Assembly: GCA_003149635.1 (NCBI GenBank)
Contig: QCWI01000011.1
Location: 1 to 64,000 of the forward strand
DNA: 64,000 bases
Direction of reading: 5' to 3'
DNA from: Fluviicola sp. XM-24bin1
GTDB lineage: Bacteria > Bacteroidota > Bacteroidia > Flavobacteriales_D > Crocinitomicaceae
Made by a program: the position numbers and the translations under genes. The notes under the pieces are model-generated. The model ran no database searches. It saw only the letters and a program-made list of their open reading frames with translations, and was not told where the DNA came from. Each line of letters begins with the position of its first letter. The first letter of the stretch is position 1. Below are positions 36,725 through 44,825 of this stretch, piece by piece.

Positions 36725-36732
36725 TATCTTTG
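36725..36732 (+). promoter_or_regulatory. -7 box of the ssrA promoter
   Basis: TATCTTTG is an exact match to TAnnTTTG, 18 nt before the mature 5' end of tmRNA. A TTG at 36694 is too far for an ideal -33. Confidence 0.65.
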
Positions 36733-36750
36733 TTGCCCGTTCTTTTTTTA

Positions 36751-37151
36751 GGGGCCGTATTGGATTTGACAGCGATAGCAGTTGTCAGGTGTAAGCATGT
36801 CGAGCCATGTGGTGAGTCTCGTTAAACTCTGGTCACAAACCATAATTGACAATACGTCATACAATCTCGCTGCGTAATTAGCGGAATGCTAATAACCTTA
36901 ATTCTAGCCGAAGTACAGTAGGCAGAACGAGTCCTTCTCCCATACTTCCGCCTGTTAAGTAGGGAATCAGAAGAATCATTCATTTCAGGATAGTATCGAC
37001 GATGCTTCTAAGTCGGTATGAAATTTAGAAGCTACGCGTAATCGTTGGGTGTCCTTGCCCGAAATTACGTCGACAACATAATTGAGGAATAAGCATGTAG
37101 AAAGCCAGGTAATTCGTCGTTTGGACGAGGGTTCGATCCCCTCCGGCTCCA
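36751..37151 (+). ncRNA. ssrA: Transfer-messenger RNA (tmRNA)
   Basis: The 5' end GGGGCCGTATTGGATTTGACA and the 3' end with a T-loop GGTTCGATCCC and CGGCTCC pair as in all tmRNAs (GGGGCCG with CGGCTCC). The length is about 401 nt and the CCA end is not encoded (ACAA follows). The tag frame ends at TAA 36875-36877 and reads, going back, DNTSYNLAA, compared with common Bacteroidota tags such as GENNYALAA; the resume codon is uncertain. It rescues stalled ribosomes together with SmpB, whose gene lies only 3 kb downstream. A strong terminator follows. Confidence 0.96.
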
Positions 37152-37152
37152 C

Positions 37153-37207
37153 AAATCAGTGTGAGTGTGCTGTGCGAGAGCGAAAGCGCACGACACTGAT
37201 TTTTTTC
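37153..37207 (+). terminator. Rho-independent terminator of ssrA
   Basis: AAATCAGTGT (37153-37162) pairs with ACACTGATTT (37193-37202), enclosing a second GC-rich stem (GTGCG/CGCAC), followed by a seven-T run. Confidence 0.85.
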
Positions 37208-37353
37208 TTTAATCACATTCTTTTCCGTCCATCCGATTTCATTTTCAAAATGAAAACAATTCTTTCCGTTTTGATGAAAATTCAATCTCAAACCAGAGAT
37301 TTATTGTCAGAATATCAGGTATTTAGCTTCTGTGGCATTGATTTCGATATACT

Positions 37354-37788
37354 ATGGGCATGTCAACTTCGCTCTACATTCTTGATGATGATCTATATTT
37401 CGGTCGCTGTTTGAAGAAAGCACTAGAAACCACCATGGATCATGTGAAACACTTCAAAACAGAACGCAATTTTCTAAAAGCATTGAATTCGCCTCCTAAC
37501 ATTATTGTTCTGGATTATCATTTGGAGCATTCGACCGGCTTGGAAGTGATCACACAAATGAAACAGGAGGGAGTCGAGTCAGAATTTATTTTAGTATCAG
37601 ATCAGAAGGATGCAAAGGTGGTTATGAAAGCCTATAAAAGTGGAGCACTCGGGTATTTTGAAAAACGTCCAGAAACCTTCAAAGAAGTGCAAAGATGCAT
37701 TCAATGGATGTTGCTGATGAGTAACGATTTCAATTATCCTTTGAAAAGAGAAGAATTTCGCCGAATGTGGCTGAAACGAGATAGGTAA
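37354..37788 (+). CDS. Stand-alone response-regulator receiver domain
   Basis: 144 residues: the receiver domain alone, with no output domain. The acidic pair is in YILDDDLYFG, the phospho-acceptor is Asp54 in NIIVLDYHLEHSTGLEVI, the conserved hydroxyl residue is in EFILVSDQKD, and the Lys is in ALGYFEKRPE. A C-terminal helix plus basic tail (LKREEFRRMWLKRDR) extends beyond the domain. No histidine kinase is near; such orphan CheY-like proteins often act by protein contact. The start may be 37354 or the ATG at 37360. Confidence 0.88.
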   Translation: MGMSTSLYILDDDLYFGRCLKKALETTMDHVKHFKTERNFLKALNSPPNIIVLDYHLEHSTGLEVITQMKQEGVESEFILVSDQKDAKVVMKAYKSGALGYFEKRPETFKEVQRCIQWMLLMSNDFNYPLKREEFRRMWLKRDR

Positions 37789-37816
37789 TAGTAGTAGCAG
37801 TAATAATTTAGGTTGT

Positions 37817-37852
37817 AAAAAGGGAGCTTGATGATTCAAACTCCCTTTTGTT
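37817..37852 (+). terminator. Rho-independent terminator of the receiver-domain gene
   Basis: AAAAGGGAG (37817-37825) pairs with CTCCCTTTT (37841-37849). It may also work in the opposite direction. Confidence 0.7.
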
Positions 37853-37930
37853 ATAATAGGGTATTGTAATCAATTCAAGTATCAATTATACTCAAGCGGA
37901 TAAATATGGTATTAGAAATTAATGGGTCGA

Positions 37931-37989
37931 ACGTTGGGTGGCGTAACCCGAATTTTCATTCAATGCCCTAAAAGTCACGCCACCAACGT
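37931..37989. repeat. Inverted repeat in the convergent intergenic region
   Basis: ACGTTGGGTGGCGT (37931-37944) pairs with ACGCCACCAACGT (37977-37989), one base bulged, over a 32-nt loop. No gene covers it. The long GC-rich stem without a T run is not a simple terminator; it may be a repeat element or part of a small RNA. Confidence 0.5.
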
Positions 37990-38047
37990 ACAGGAAGTAT
38001 AGGTACTTATGAATGTCCTACCGATATAATCCTATTCGTTGGATTGG

Positions 38048-38692
38048 TTACATGTCGTCTTCGTCATCCGACCAGCCGCGACGTTTCTGTTTTAGAAGTT
38101 CCAACTCCCAATCATCGTCGTCTTCGTACTGTACACGGGGCTTTTTACCACTTTTCTTGTGGGCCGACATTTTAAATTCACGATTTTCGGGTTTATCTCC
38201 CGATTTTTTCTTTTTGTTTTTTCCTCGCTTGCTGGTTTTTTCAGCAGAAGAGGAGGAAGAAGAAGAGCTTGAACTGTCCTCATCTCTTGGAGCCATTGGT
38301 GCTCTGAAATCGTCTGTTCTTGGCGGACGGGAATCCGAATCCTCTGAACGCGGCGGGCGCGAGTCTCTTTGTCCAGGGCGCGAATCTCGGTTAAAACTTC
38401 TCTCACGATCTCTTGGTGGGCCAGATGAACGTGGTTTGTTACCTCCGCTTCTGTCTTCAGCAAGTTTCACAACCATGTTTCTGCCGTTAATTGCATGGCC
38501 ATCTAAACCACGAATGGCTTCTTGTGTTTCTTCAGCATTGCTCATTTCAACGAAAGCAAAACCTCTTGGTTTTCCAGTTTCACGATCCTTGGCAATGTGA
38601 CACTTAACTACGGTTCCGTAATTTTCGAATAGAGATTTGAGGGCTTCATCGCTTACGCCAAAGTCGAGTTTCGCCACAAAAATATTGGTCAT
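38048..38692 (-). CDS. RNA-binding protein, one RRM plus disordered tail
   Basis: 214 residues. The RRM (1-80) has RNP2 IFVAKLDF and RNP1 KPRGFAFVEM with the aromatic residues needed to stack on RNA. The tail has RGG-free, RDS/RPP-rich repeats (SFNRDSRPGQRDSRPPRSED), a run of ten serines, a KKKKSGDK basic patch and an acidic end (YEDDDDWELELL, then DDEDDM). RRM proteins of this kind are common in Bacteroidota and include global RNA regulators; they stand in for Hfq, which many members lack. It converges with the receiver-domain gene. Confidence 0.9.
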   Translation of the reverse strand: MTNIFVAKLDFGVSDEALKSLFENYGTVVKCHIAKDRETGKPRGFAFVEMSNAEETQEAIRGLDGHAINGRNMVVKLAEDRSGGNKPRSSGPPRDRERSFNRDSRPGQRDSRPPRSEDSDSRPPRTDDFRAPMAPRDEDSSSSSSSSSSAEKTSKRGKNKKKKSGDKPENREFKMSAHKKSGKKPRVQYEDDDDWELELLKQKRRGWSDDEDDM

Positions 38693-38762
38693 ATCAGATT
38701 GAGAGAGAATGTATTAATATTAGCAATATACTTAAAAAATAGTACGGGTCAAATCTAGGCAC

Positions 38763-38792
38763 AAAAAAAGAACCGAGCAATCCCGGTTCTTT
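38763..38792 (-). terminator. Rho-independent terminator of mscL
   Basis: AAGAACCG (38768-38775) pairs with CGGTTCTT (38784-38791); the minus strand continues in a seven-T run. Confidence 0.8.
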
Positions 38793-38812
38793 ATTTTTAT
38801 GTTTCGAAACTG

Positions 38813-39250
38813 TTATTTCTTGAGTAAGTCCCTGATTTCTGTCAAAAGTTCCTGATCCACAGTCGGTGCCGGTGGTGCTGCAGGAGCCTCTTCTTTCTTC
38901 TTTTCCATGCGTGATTTCATTTTGTTGTAGGCACGCACGACCATGAAGATACAGAAGGCAACAATTACAAATGTGATAATGTTGTTGATGAAGGCTCCGT
39001 AATTAATGCTAATCTCCTCCATAGCTGCCGAAATCTCCTTATCGCCCTCCATTACAGCTGGCTTAGCCTCTTGGATGACATGCTTCATGTCATTAAAATC
39101 AACACCGCCCATAGCCTTTCCGATAGGAGGCATAATGATGTCATTCACTAATGATTTAACGATGGCGCCAAAGTAAGTCGCCATGATCAGACCGACAGCT
39201 AGATCAAGTACATTACCTTTCGCTAAAAACTCTTTAAAATCTTTAAACAT
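38813..39250 (-). CDS. mscL: Large-conductance mechanosensitive channel
   Basis: 145 residues. The N-terminal amphipathic helix (MFKDFKEFLAKGNVLDLAVG) leads to TM1 (LIMATYFGAIVKSLVNDIIMPPIG), a periplasmic loop (GGVDFNDMKHVIQEAKP), TM2 (INNIITFVIVAFCIFMVVRAYNKM) and a C-terminal cytoplasmic bundle helix (QELLTEIRDLLKK), the full MscL layout. Pentamers open under membrane tension to release solutes on osmotic downshock. A Pro/Ala linker (EEAPAAPPAPTVD) precedes the bundle. Single-gene unit with its own terminator. Confidence 0.96.
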   Translation of the reverse strand: MFKDFKEFLAKGNVLDLAVGLIMATYFGAIVKSLVNDIIMPPIGKAMGGVDFNDMKHVIQEAKPAVMEGDKEISAAMEEISINYGAFINNIITFVIVAFCIFMVVRAYNKMKSRMEKKKEEAPAAPPAPTVDQELLTEIRDLLKK

Positions 39251-39352
39251 ATCGTACAGGTTTATTTGATTATTTGAAACGAAAATAGGAGAACTGACAA
39301 TCTAAAATTGAAGAGAGATTGAATGTTTTACACAACTGAATATGGAAACGAT

Positions 39353-39958
39353 TCAGATTTTAAAGGGCTGACGGTGAAGAAGTGATCGACTCAATGTCAC
39401 TTCATCCGCGTATTGAAGCTCAGATCCAACGGAAACGCCACGAGAGAGTGTAGAAACCGTTATTTCAAAATCTCGAATCTTTTTGTAGATGTAATAATTG
39501 GTCGTGTCGCCTTCCATAGTTGGGCTCAAAGCGAAAATCACTTCGTGAATGTCACCACTAGAAACTCTATCAACCAGCGATTGAATATTCAAGTCGGAAG
39601 GGCCAACTCCGTCCATCGGGGAAATAATTCCTCCTAATACATGGTATCGACCTTTATAAGATTCTGTGGCTTCAATGGCCAGAATATCGCGGATATCTTC
39701 TACAACACAAATTGTCGTTTCATCACGACGGGTATCCAAACAAATGGTACATTCTTCCTGATCGGCGATATTTCCGCAGGTAGTGCATTGGTGTACATTG
39801 GACTTCATCTCCGTAAATGCATCAGAAAATGCCTGAACCTCGTCTTCAGATCGCTGCAATAGATTTAAAACCAATCGCAAAGCTGTTCTGCGGCCAATCC
39901 CCGGTAAGGAGGCAATTTGATCAACTGCAGCTTCAATATGTTTGGAAGGAACTTTCAC
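39353..39958 (-). CDS. recR: Recombination protein RecR
   Basis: 201 residues, the normal length. The helix-hairpin-helix LPGIGRRTALRLVLNLL (18-34), the zinc finger Cys58, Cys61, Cys70, Cys73 (CTTCGNIADQEECTIC) and the Toprim domain (TTICVVEDIRDILAIEAT, then GGIISPMDGVGPSDLNI) are all present. The C-terminal Walker-B-like part reads VSTLSRGVSVGSELQYADE. RecR with RecO loads RecA onto gapped single-stranded DNA. It is divergent from smpB with 73 nt between starts. Confidence 0.97.
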   Translation of the reverse strand: MKVPSKHIEAAVDQIASLPGIGRRTALRLVLNLLQRSEDEVQAFSDAFTEMKSNVHQCTTCGNIADQEECTICLDTRRDETTICVVEDIRDILAIEATESYKGRYHVLGGIISPMDGVGPSDLNIQSLVDRVSSGDIHEVIFALSPTMEGDTTNYYIYKKIRDFEITVSTLSRGVSVGSELQYADEVTLSRSLLHRQPFKI

Positions 39959-40005
39959 TAGTCAAAAGTACCGATAATAGAAAGATACAAGTCGGACTGA
40001 TTGAT

Positions 40006-40013
40006 TACTTTTG
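40006..40013 (+). promoter_or_regulatory. -7 box of the smpB promoter
   Basis: TACTTTTG fits TAnnTTTG and lies 18 nt before the smpB ATG at 40032. Confidence 0.45.
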
Positions 40014-40031
40014 CACAGCACGATCGTGAAC

Positions 40032-40487
40032 ATGAAAAATCAAATCAACATACAGAATAAAAAAGCGCGGTTCGAATATCATTTGATCGACAAGTTTGTT
40101 GCTGGTATGCAATTGACGGGAACGGAGATTAAAAGCATTCGGAACGGCAAGGCTAGTATAGTTGAAGCCTATTGTGTTTTTCAAGAAGGGGAGGTATTTA
40201 TTCGAAACATGCACATCGCTGCTTATGAAAATGGTTCGTATTACAACCACAAGCCGCGCGGCGATCGAAAATTATTGCTCAACCGAAAGGAAATCAACAA
40301 GATTGAAAAGTTCTTGAAAGTGAAAGGAAATGCATTGATTCCCTTACGCATGTTTATTTCTGAGAAAGGATGGGCTAAGCTTGAAATTGCTACTGCTCAA
40401 GGTAAAAAGCTCCATGATAAGCGTCAAGATCTCAAAGAAAAAGACGACAAACGTGCCATGGATCGCGCCATGAAATCCTACAATTGA
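40032..40487 (+). CDS. smpB: SsrA-binding protein SmpB
   Basis: 151 residues from the ATG at 40032; an earlier in-frame start at 40011 lies in the promoter. All SmpB motifs are seen: NKKARFEYHLIDKFVAGMQLTGTEIKSIR, EGEVFIRNMHIAAYENGSYYNHKP, RDRKLLLNRKEI-like RGDRKLLLNRKEINKI, and the C-terminal KLHDKRQDLKEKDDKR that inserts in the mRNA channel as a helix. It binds the tRNA-like part of tmRNA and brings it to stalled ribosomes. ssrA itself is at 36751, so both parts of trans-translation sit within 4 kb. Confidence 0.97.
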   Translation: MKNQINIQNKKARFEYHLIDKFVAGMQLTGTEIKSIRNGKASIVEAYCVFQEGEVFIRNMHIAAYENGSYYNHKPRGDRKLLLNRKEINKIEKFLKVKGNALIPLRMFISEKGWAKLEIATAQGKKLHDKRQDLKEKDDKRAMDRAMKSYN

Positions 40488-41120
40488 TTAACGTAATCGG
40501 TCTAGGCTCTTAACGAGATTATCATCGCGTCGTACCAATAGTGCACCAATCAGCAAAAGCACGGCCACAATAGGGAATAGGAAGAATCCATATTTGTAGG
40601 ATACAATTAAATCAGCCTTTGCGAAACTTCTTGGAATGATATCAAATTCGGCGAAAAGTTCAAGGCCGATCTTCGACCCGATGAAAATTCCTACCGCAAC
40701 TGCCAAGGTGATTAAGAACAGTCCAATTCCGAATCGAATTTGAAGTTTGCGGTGTTTGAATAGGAAGATCAGACCTATGACACACATGCCGAGTAGAACG
40801 GTTCCAATCATACCAATTAGAAACATGATGTTGATTTTACGCTCTTCAACCGCTTTGTCTAAATCGACATTCGCTTCCTCCATGCTTTTCTCGAATTTCT
40901 TTTTCGAAATCGGCAAATCATCCACATAATTCATTCGGTAATCCACGCCATTCGTGCTTACGACAATTTGAGGGTTGGACTTCTTTGCTCTCTTTATTAC
41001 GCGAGCTGGGGCATCCTTATAATTCGGTGAATAAGACGCTAAAGGAGAAAAAGCAGCGATGAACGTGATAATTGCAGCAGCAATAAAGACAAGAGTTTGG
41101 GGTCGTTGTAACATATTCAA
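40488..41120 (-). CDS. DUF4293 family membrane protein
   Basis: 210 residues. It begins MLQRPQTLVFIAAAIITFIAA and ends with VRRDDNLVKSLDRLR, both hallmarks of DUF4293, a Bacteroidota-specific family. Four membrane helices are seen: one N-terminal, one at about 100-120 (MFLIGMIGTVLLGMCVIGLIF), one at 130-150 and one near the C-terminus (FFLFPIVAVLLLIGALL), with a periplasmic loop of about 60 residues between the first two. Function unknown. It converges directly with smpB: the two stops touch. Confidence 0.85.
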   Translation of the reverse strand: MNMLQRPQTLVFIAAAIITFIAAFSPLASYSPNYKDAPARVIKRAKKSNPQIVVSTNGVDYRMNYVDDLPISKKKFEKSMEEANVDLDKAVEERKINIMFLIGMIGTVLLGMCVIGLIFLFKHRKLQIRFGIGLFLITLAVAVGIFIGSKIGLELFAEFDIIPRSFAKADLIVSYKYGFFLFPIVAVLLLIGALLVRRDDNLVKSLDRLR

Positions 41121-41152
41121 ATAAGACTAGAGGCCAAATATAAGGATTCCGA

Positions 41153-42022
41153 CTATAGAAAACCGCACGTTAACAAGTGCGCCCAGCGATCTCCAGAAAG
41201 TAAAAGATAGAACATCACAGCGTTGACTCCATACATGCAGAACTGGTAAAGAACGGTGAATGAGATCTTTCTCCTTTTGTAATAAACGGTAAAAGCCGGG
41301 AGTAATAAAAGTGGGATGAGTATGAAGCTCAAACGATAAACATTGAAGTTAATCGGATATCCAAAAGTGGCTGTTTTACTGAAGTTTTGAATGCGCATCG
41401 GGTTGTGGAAAATCCAACTGGATTCTATAATGATTTCATGATTCCCATAGTACAAACTCGAATTAAAATGCTCAATCCAGAATTTTCCATTGTTCTCGGT
41501 TTCAATCAGGCTTACTCGTTTCCCACCGATACCATAGGCTGAATTTGAATTGAATCCAGTGATCATATCGTCCTGATAATGATGGGGGAGCAGCAAATCC
41601 AATGATAAAAGCAAAGCCATGATGATCCCCAGAACAGCCGAAGTTTTCATAAGTTTCCAGCGCCATCCATGGGTCAACTTGCGGAAATAGAGTTCATTTT
41701 CAAGGTATTCACGCAATTTTTGCTCTTCGTAACGTCTTTGTGCTTCTTTGGCTCTTTTCTCTTGCTCGGCCTTGGTTTCATTGGCATTTGGAGCGGTGGT
41801 ACTCCTGGATGGCCTTTTGTGCGCTATTCTTGGTGTCGGAGCGGATTTCTTTCCAGTAAGAATCTCGTAAGCCTCTTTGATTTCTATGAAACGCCGCTGC
41901 GCGTCAGGAGAAGGATTCTTGTCCGGATGGTACTGCATCACAAGCTTCCGATATTGCTTTCGCACATCGGATAACGGAGCGTTGTCGGGCAAGCCTAAGA
42001 TTCTATAATAACGACTCCTCAT
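41153..42022 (-). CDS. J-domain membrane protein
   Basis: 289 residues. An N-terminal J-domain (4-58) has YYRILGLPDNAPLSDVRKQYRKLVMQ and the HPD motif at 32-34 needed to stimulate DnaK. A charged, helical linker follows (ETKAEQEKRAKEAQRRYEEQKLREYLENELYF). Four hydrophobic helices (ILGIIMALLLSLDLLLP; LSFILIPLLLLPAFTVYY; TVLYQFCMYGVNAVMFYLLLSG) make up the rest. Membrane-bound J proteins recruit DnaK to particular clients; the client is unknown. It overlaps the upstream MenE-like gene by 20 nt. Confidence 0.85.
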   Translation of the reverse strand: MRSRYYRILGLPDNAPLSDVRKQYRKLVMQYHPDKNPSPDAQRRFIEIKEAYEILTGKKSAPTPRIAHKRPSRSTTAPNANETKAEQEKRAKEAQRRYEEQKLREYLENELYFRKLTHGWRWKLMKTSAVLGIIMALLLSLDLLLPHHYQDDMITGFNSNSAYGIGGKRVSLIETENNGKFWIEHFNSSLYYGNHEIIIESSWIFHNPMRIQNFSKTATFGYPINFNVYRLSFILIPLLLLPAFTVYYKRRKISFTVLYQFCMYGVNAVMFYLLLSGDRWAHLLTCGFL

Positions 42023-43010
42023 GCTTGTCTTTACTCGCTAGTGTTCCCAGCCGATTGATTTTATCACTTTTCGTATATACGAACTCGGGGTAGAAGTACA
42101 CTTTGCAAGGAACATGATATTTCGGCAGCAGTGGGTCTAACGTTTTTCGTTCAATAGCAAACGGTTCCGACTCCAAACAAAGGATCAGTCGTTCTCCTAA
42201 TTCTGGATCAGGAATACCAATCACAAAGAAATTAGTCTCAAAAAGAGGGGCGATTTGTCTTTCTACTTCTTCTGGATGAATTTTAATTCCGCCGCTGTTT
42301 ACAACAAAGTCCAGACGTCCACGCCATTCAAATTCGCGTCTTCCAAAGAATTCCACACAATCATTCGTCATCAAATTATTCACTCCCAAATGCGGTGCGA
42401 TAATTTGAAGTCTCCCATCTTCTATGTTTGCAGAAACGCCATTCAATAGTCGGAAACGATTGCTTTTCTTGGTGATGTTGCGCAAAGCGATATGGGAGAT
42501 AGTTTCCGTCATCCCAAAGGTATGATAAGCCTTACACGGAAGTTCCTGAATCTTTGCCTCAAGAGCATCTGAGATTGGGCCGCCACCTATGATCAGGTGC
42601 ATGTTTTCGTGAAATGCTTCAGGCGATTGCTCAATAGTTCGCTGCACCTGATAAGGAACCATTGCAACGAAATGCATGGTTCCCGTTACATGTTCAAATG
42701 GATTGGCAGATGGGCGAGCAACGTGAAGATTTAAATCCCATTCCAAAGCTCGAATGATCATCATTTTGCCGGCAATGGTGTCTGGAGAGAGACATAAAAG
42801 TGCATTTTGACCTGCATAAAGTCCCAAGAATGAACCGGTCATTCTTGCGGAAGAACGGGCGTGTTCCTTTAAAATGTGGATTGATTTTGGTGCTCCCGTA
42901 GATCCAGAGGTCTTCACTTCGAAGAAATCATCCAGATTATTCCATTGTCTTACAAAGGATTGAACCGATTCCTGGATCGATGGGTCATCTGTATGAAAAT
43001 GCAATTGCAT
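42003..43010 (-). CDS. menE: Short MenE-like O-succinylbenzoate-CoA ligase (AMP-binding)
   Basis: 335 residues of an adenylate-forming enzyme. The P-loop is FEVKTSGSTGAPKSI (32-46), then the substrate region IIGGGPISDALEAKIQ, the A5 motif HTFGMTETISHIA and the A8-A10 motifs RGRLDFVVNSGGIKIHPEEVE and KSDKINRLG, the last with the catalytic Lys. The protein is shorter than ordinary acyl-CoA synthetases because the N-terminal 100 or so residues are missing, which is usual for Flavobacteriales MenE. It would make O-succinylbenzoyl-CoA for menaquinone synthesis. The other men genes are not in the window, so the substrate is inferred. Confidence 0.8.
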   Translation of the reverse strand: MQLHFHTDDPSIQESVQSFVRQWNNLDDFFEVKTSGSTGAPKSIHILKEHARSSARMTGSFLGLYAGQNALLCLSPDTIAGKMMIIRALEWDLNLHVARPSANPFEHVTGTMHFVAMVPYQVQRTIEQSPEAFHENMHLIIGGGPISDALEAKIQELPCKAYHTFGMTETISHIALRNITKKSNRFRLLNGVSANIEDGRLQIIAPHLGVNNLMTNDCVEFFGRREFEWRGRLDFVVNSGGIKIHPEEVERQIAPLFETNFFVIGIPDPELGERLILCLESEPFAIERKTLDPLLPKYHVPCKVYFYPEFVYTKSDKINRLGTLASKDKHEESLL

Positions 43011-43146
43011 GTTTTTGGAATGGAATTTGATTCAAAGGTAACAACAATTGCTTTACAACTTTGGCGATTAGTCGACCTTGTGGAATTGTAAGGTATTGTT
43101 TACTTTAACGAACCAAAGTTCAAATAAAGAACGAAAAACAACACAA

Positions 43147-43614
43147 ATGAAAAAATTAGTTGCACTGGTAGGAATAGGAGTTTTATCATTTGCTTTTATG
43201 AGTTCTACGTGTACTTCTCACGCAGGAGAAGCTAAGAAAGGTAAAACATCTGCGATTGCTCCAACAGCAGGAATCACTTTTAAGAAGAAGTCTTTCGAAG
43301 AAGCAAAGAAGGAAGCGAAAAAGTCAGGGAAACTGATTTTCATCGATGCATATACTGATTGGTGTGGGCCATGTAAGCGTATGGCAGCAACGTCATTTAA
43401 AGATCCGAAAGTGGGAGAGATGTTCAATAAGAACTTCATCAACCTGAAAATTGAAATGGAGAAAGACAAAGATGGGCCTGAATTGGCGCGAAAATACCGT
43501 GTTGTGGCATATCCTACATTGTTGATCATTGATGGAAACGGAAAGTTAGTCAAGCAGTCTGTAGGAATGAAAAGCAGCGATCAATTAATTGCTTTAGCAA
43601 AATCAGTGTTGTAA
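43147..43614 (+). CDS. Secreted thioredoxin-domain protein
   Basis: 155 residues from the ATG at 43147, where a signal peptide begins (MKKLVALVGIGVLSFAFMSS, then TCTSHAG). A Cys at about residue 22 could be lipidated, though the lipobox (SSTC) is imperfect. The thioredoxin-like domain runs GITFKKKSFEEAKKEAKKSGKLIFIDAY, with the active site WCGPCKR (72-78) and the cis-Pro in VVAYPTLLIID. A CGPC centre suggests a periplasmic disulphide reductant or isomerase of the thioredoxin_7 type. A GC-rich terminator follows. Confidence 0.9.
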   Translation: MKKLVALVGIGVLSFAFMSSTCTSHAGEAKKGKTSAIAPTAGITFKKKSFEEAKKEAKKSGKLIFIDAYTDWCGPCKRMAATSFKDPKVGEMFNKNFINLKIEMEKDKDGPELARKYRVVAYPTLLIIDGNGKLVKQSVGMKSSDQLIALAKSVL

Positions 43615-43637
43615 CTAGAACGCACGTCTAAAATACT

Positions 43638-43670
43638 GAGCCCCGCGCATTCATTGCCGGGGCTTTATTT
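43638..43670 (+). terminator. Rho-independent terminator of the thioredoxin-like gene
   Basis: AGCCCCG (43639-43645) pairs with CGGGGCT (43658-43664), followed by a T-rich tail. Confidence 0.75.
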
Positions 43671-43740
43671 GTGGGCTGAAGTGAACAATCTAATAGTCCA
43701 AAAGTCAAACACTCGTACAATCTAATAAGTATGATTGTCT

Positions 43741-43769
43741 AACCAGTCCAACCAGTCCAACCAGTCCAA
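43741..43769. repeat. Short tandem repeat, 9-bp unit
   Basis: Three copies of AACCAGTCC run in a row, followed by degenerate copies (AATCTATCC, AACCCTCCC). Noncoding and between convergent genes; it is a slippage-type microsatellite. Confidence 0.7.
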
Positions 43770-43790
43770 TCTATCCAACCCTCCCAAACA

Positions 43791-43813
43791 AAAAAAAGGC
43801 CGACACAACGGCC
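43791..43813 (-). terminator. Terminator of the DUF2911 gene
   Basis: GGCCG (43798-43802) pairs with CGGCC (43809-43813); the minus strand ends in a run of T. Confidence 0.7.
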
Positions 43814-43835
43814 GACCACAATTCGTTTTAGATAC

Positions 43836-44726
43836 TTACATCTTCTTATTCTCGCGCATCGGCTTTCCAGATGACTTCACCATCTTCGACCATTCTGCAA
43901 TCGATTCTTCGTTCATTTTGATGTAGTTATCATACCCAGCAGCTTCCGCTCCAACCTTTGATTTCTCAGCTGTTTCAATCGCTCCTTTGTAATCTCCTAG
44001 CTCAGCTTGGATAAGTGCTTTACGACGTAGTACCCAGAATTTTCCTTCACCTCCGTCCATTTCAATCGACTTATTTACCCATTCCAATGCTTGGTTCATA
44101 TCTTTTCCTGCTTCCAAGTAGTAATTCGCAGCACGGTAGTAATCATTGGCAGAAGGGCCGTTCATTACTTTTTCGATATCAGCCATTACTTGAGATTCCG
44201 TAGCAACCTTAAATGAAACAGAAGCTTTCGTCTTGTCCCACGTAAACGTCAAATCTGCACCTTTGGAAGTAAGGTTATCAAATCCGATGGTAAACGTTTC
44301 TGTTACATCGTTCATCGTTGTCGTCATTGCTGAAGCCGTAGCTGCAACTTTCGAATCATCCCAATTTTCAGGAGTTCCCCAATTTTCCGTATCTGTATAG
44401 AAGTACACTTCCCAAGTTCCAACAGAAGGCTTAGTGAAAATCGCGTACGTTCCCGGCTGCAATGTATCCTTATCAAAAATCAAGATTCGATCTGTTGTGA
44501 TCATCGTGTTTTTGTTCGCTCCAGTTCTCCACATTTCGTTATAAGGAACTAGGTTTCCAAAAATCTCACGTTTTTTCTTAGAAGGACGAGAATACGAAAC
44601 CGAAACTTCTGTCAATCCTACCGTTTGTTTCACCTCTGCCGCTGGACTTGGTTGCGGCGTTTCAATCTGCGCTGATGCCGACATTACCGCCGTGCACGAA
44701 AGAGCAAAAAGTACGTTTTTCATCAT
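43836..44726 (-). CDS. DUF2911 secreted protein
   Basis: 296 residues from the ATG at 44726 (the next ATG, one codon on, is equally possible). Signal peptide MMKNVLFALSCTAVMSASAQ. The DUF2911 domain (about 30-180) has the family sequence VSVSYSRPSKKKREIFGNLVPYNEMWRTGANKNTMITT and TLQPGTYAIFTKPSVGTWEVYFY, plus WGTPENWDDSKVAATASA. The C-terminal part has tetratricopeptide-like helices (AANYYLEAGKDMNQALEWVNKSIEMDGG). A common periplasmic Bacteroidota protein of unknown role. It is divergent from the PIG-L gene. Confidence 0.9.
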   Translation of the reverse strand: MMKNVLFALSCTAVMSASAQIETPQPSPAAEVKQTVGLTEVSVSYSRPSKKKREIFGNLVPYNEMWRTGANKNTMITTDRILIFDKDTLQPGTYAIFTKPSVGTWEVYFYTDTENWGTPENWDDSKVAATASAMTTTMNDVTETFTIGFDNLTSKGADLTFTWDKTKASVSFKVATESQVMADIEKVMNGPSANDYYRAANYYLEAGKDMNQALEWVNKSIEMDGGEGKFWVLRRKALIQAELGDYKGAIETAEKSKVGAEAAGYDNYIKMNEESIAEWSKMVKSSGKPMRENKKM

Positions 44727-44825
44727 GCTTATGTGTTTTAGTTGCCCTAAATTAAGCAATCCCAGCTGATTGAGTTCTGTGGAAATGAAAATTCTTTACC
44801 ATGGAAAGTAATTCCATTATTTCAT

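Noticed and set aside
38253-38282. Phase-variable simple repeat in the RRM gene
   Set aside because: The ten-serine run uses mixed TCC/TCT/AGC-type codons, so it is not a pure repeat likely to slip.
38013-38600. 195-codon plus-strand Ser-rich frame opposite the RRM gene
   Set aside because: It is the antisense of the low-complexity tail of the RNA-binding protein; the RRM motifs on the other strand are decisive.
42003-43010. Truncated acyl-CoA synthetase pseudogene
   Set aside because: All core motifs from the P-loop to the catalytic Lys are present and the short form is normal for MenE in Flavobacteriales; the overlap with the next gene shows a maintained reading frame.
43741-43769. CRISPR-like repeat array
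   Set aside because: The unit is 9 bp with no spacers; it is a simple tandem repeat and no cas gene is nearby.
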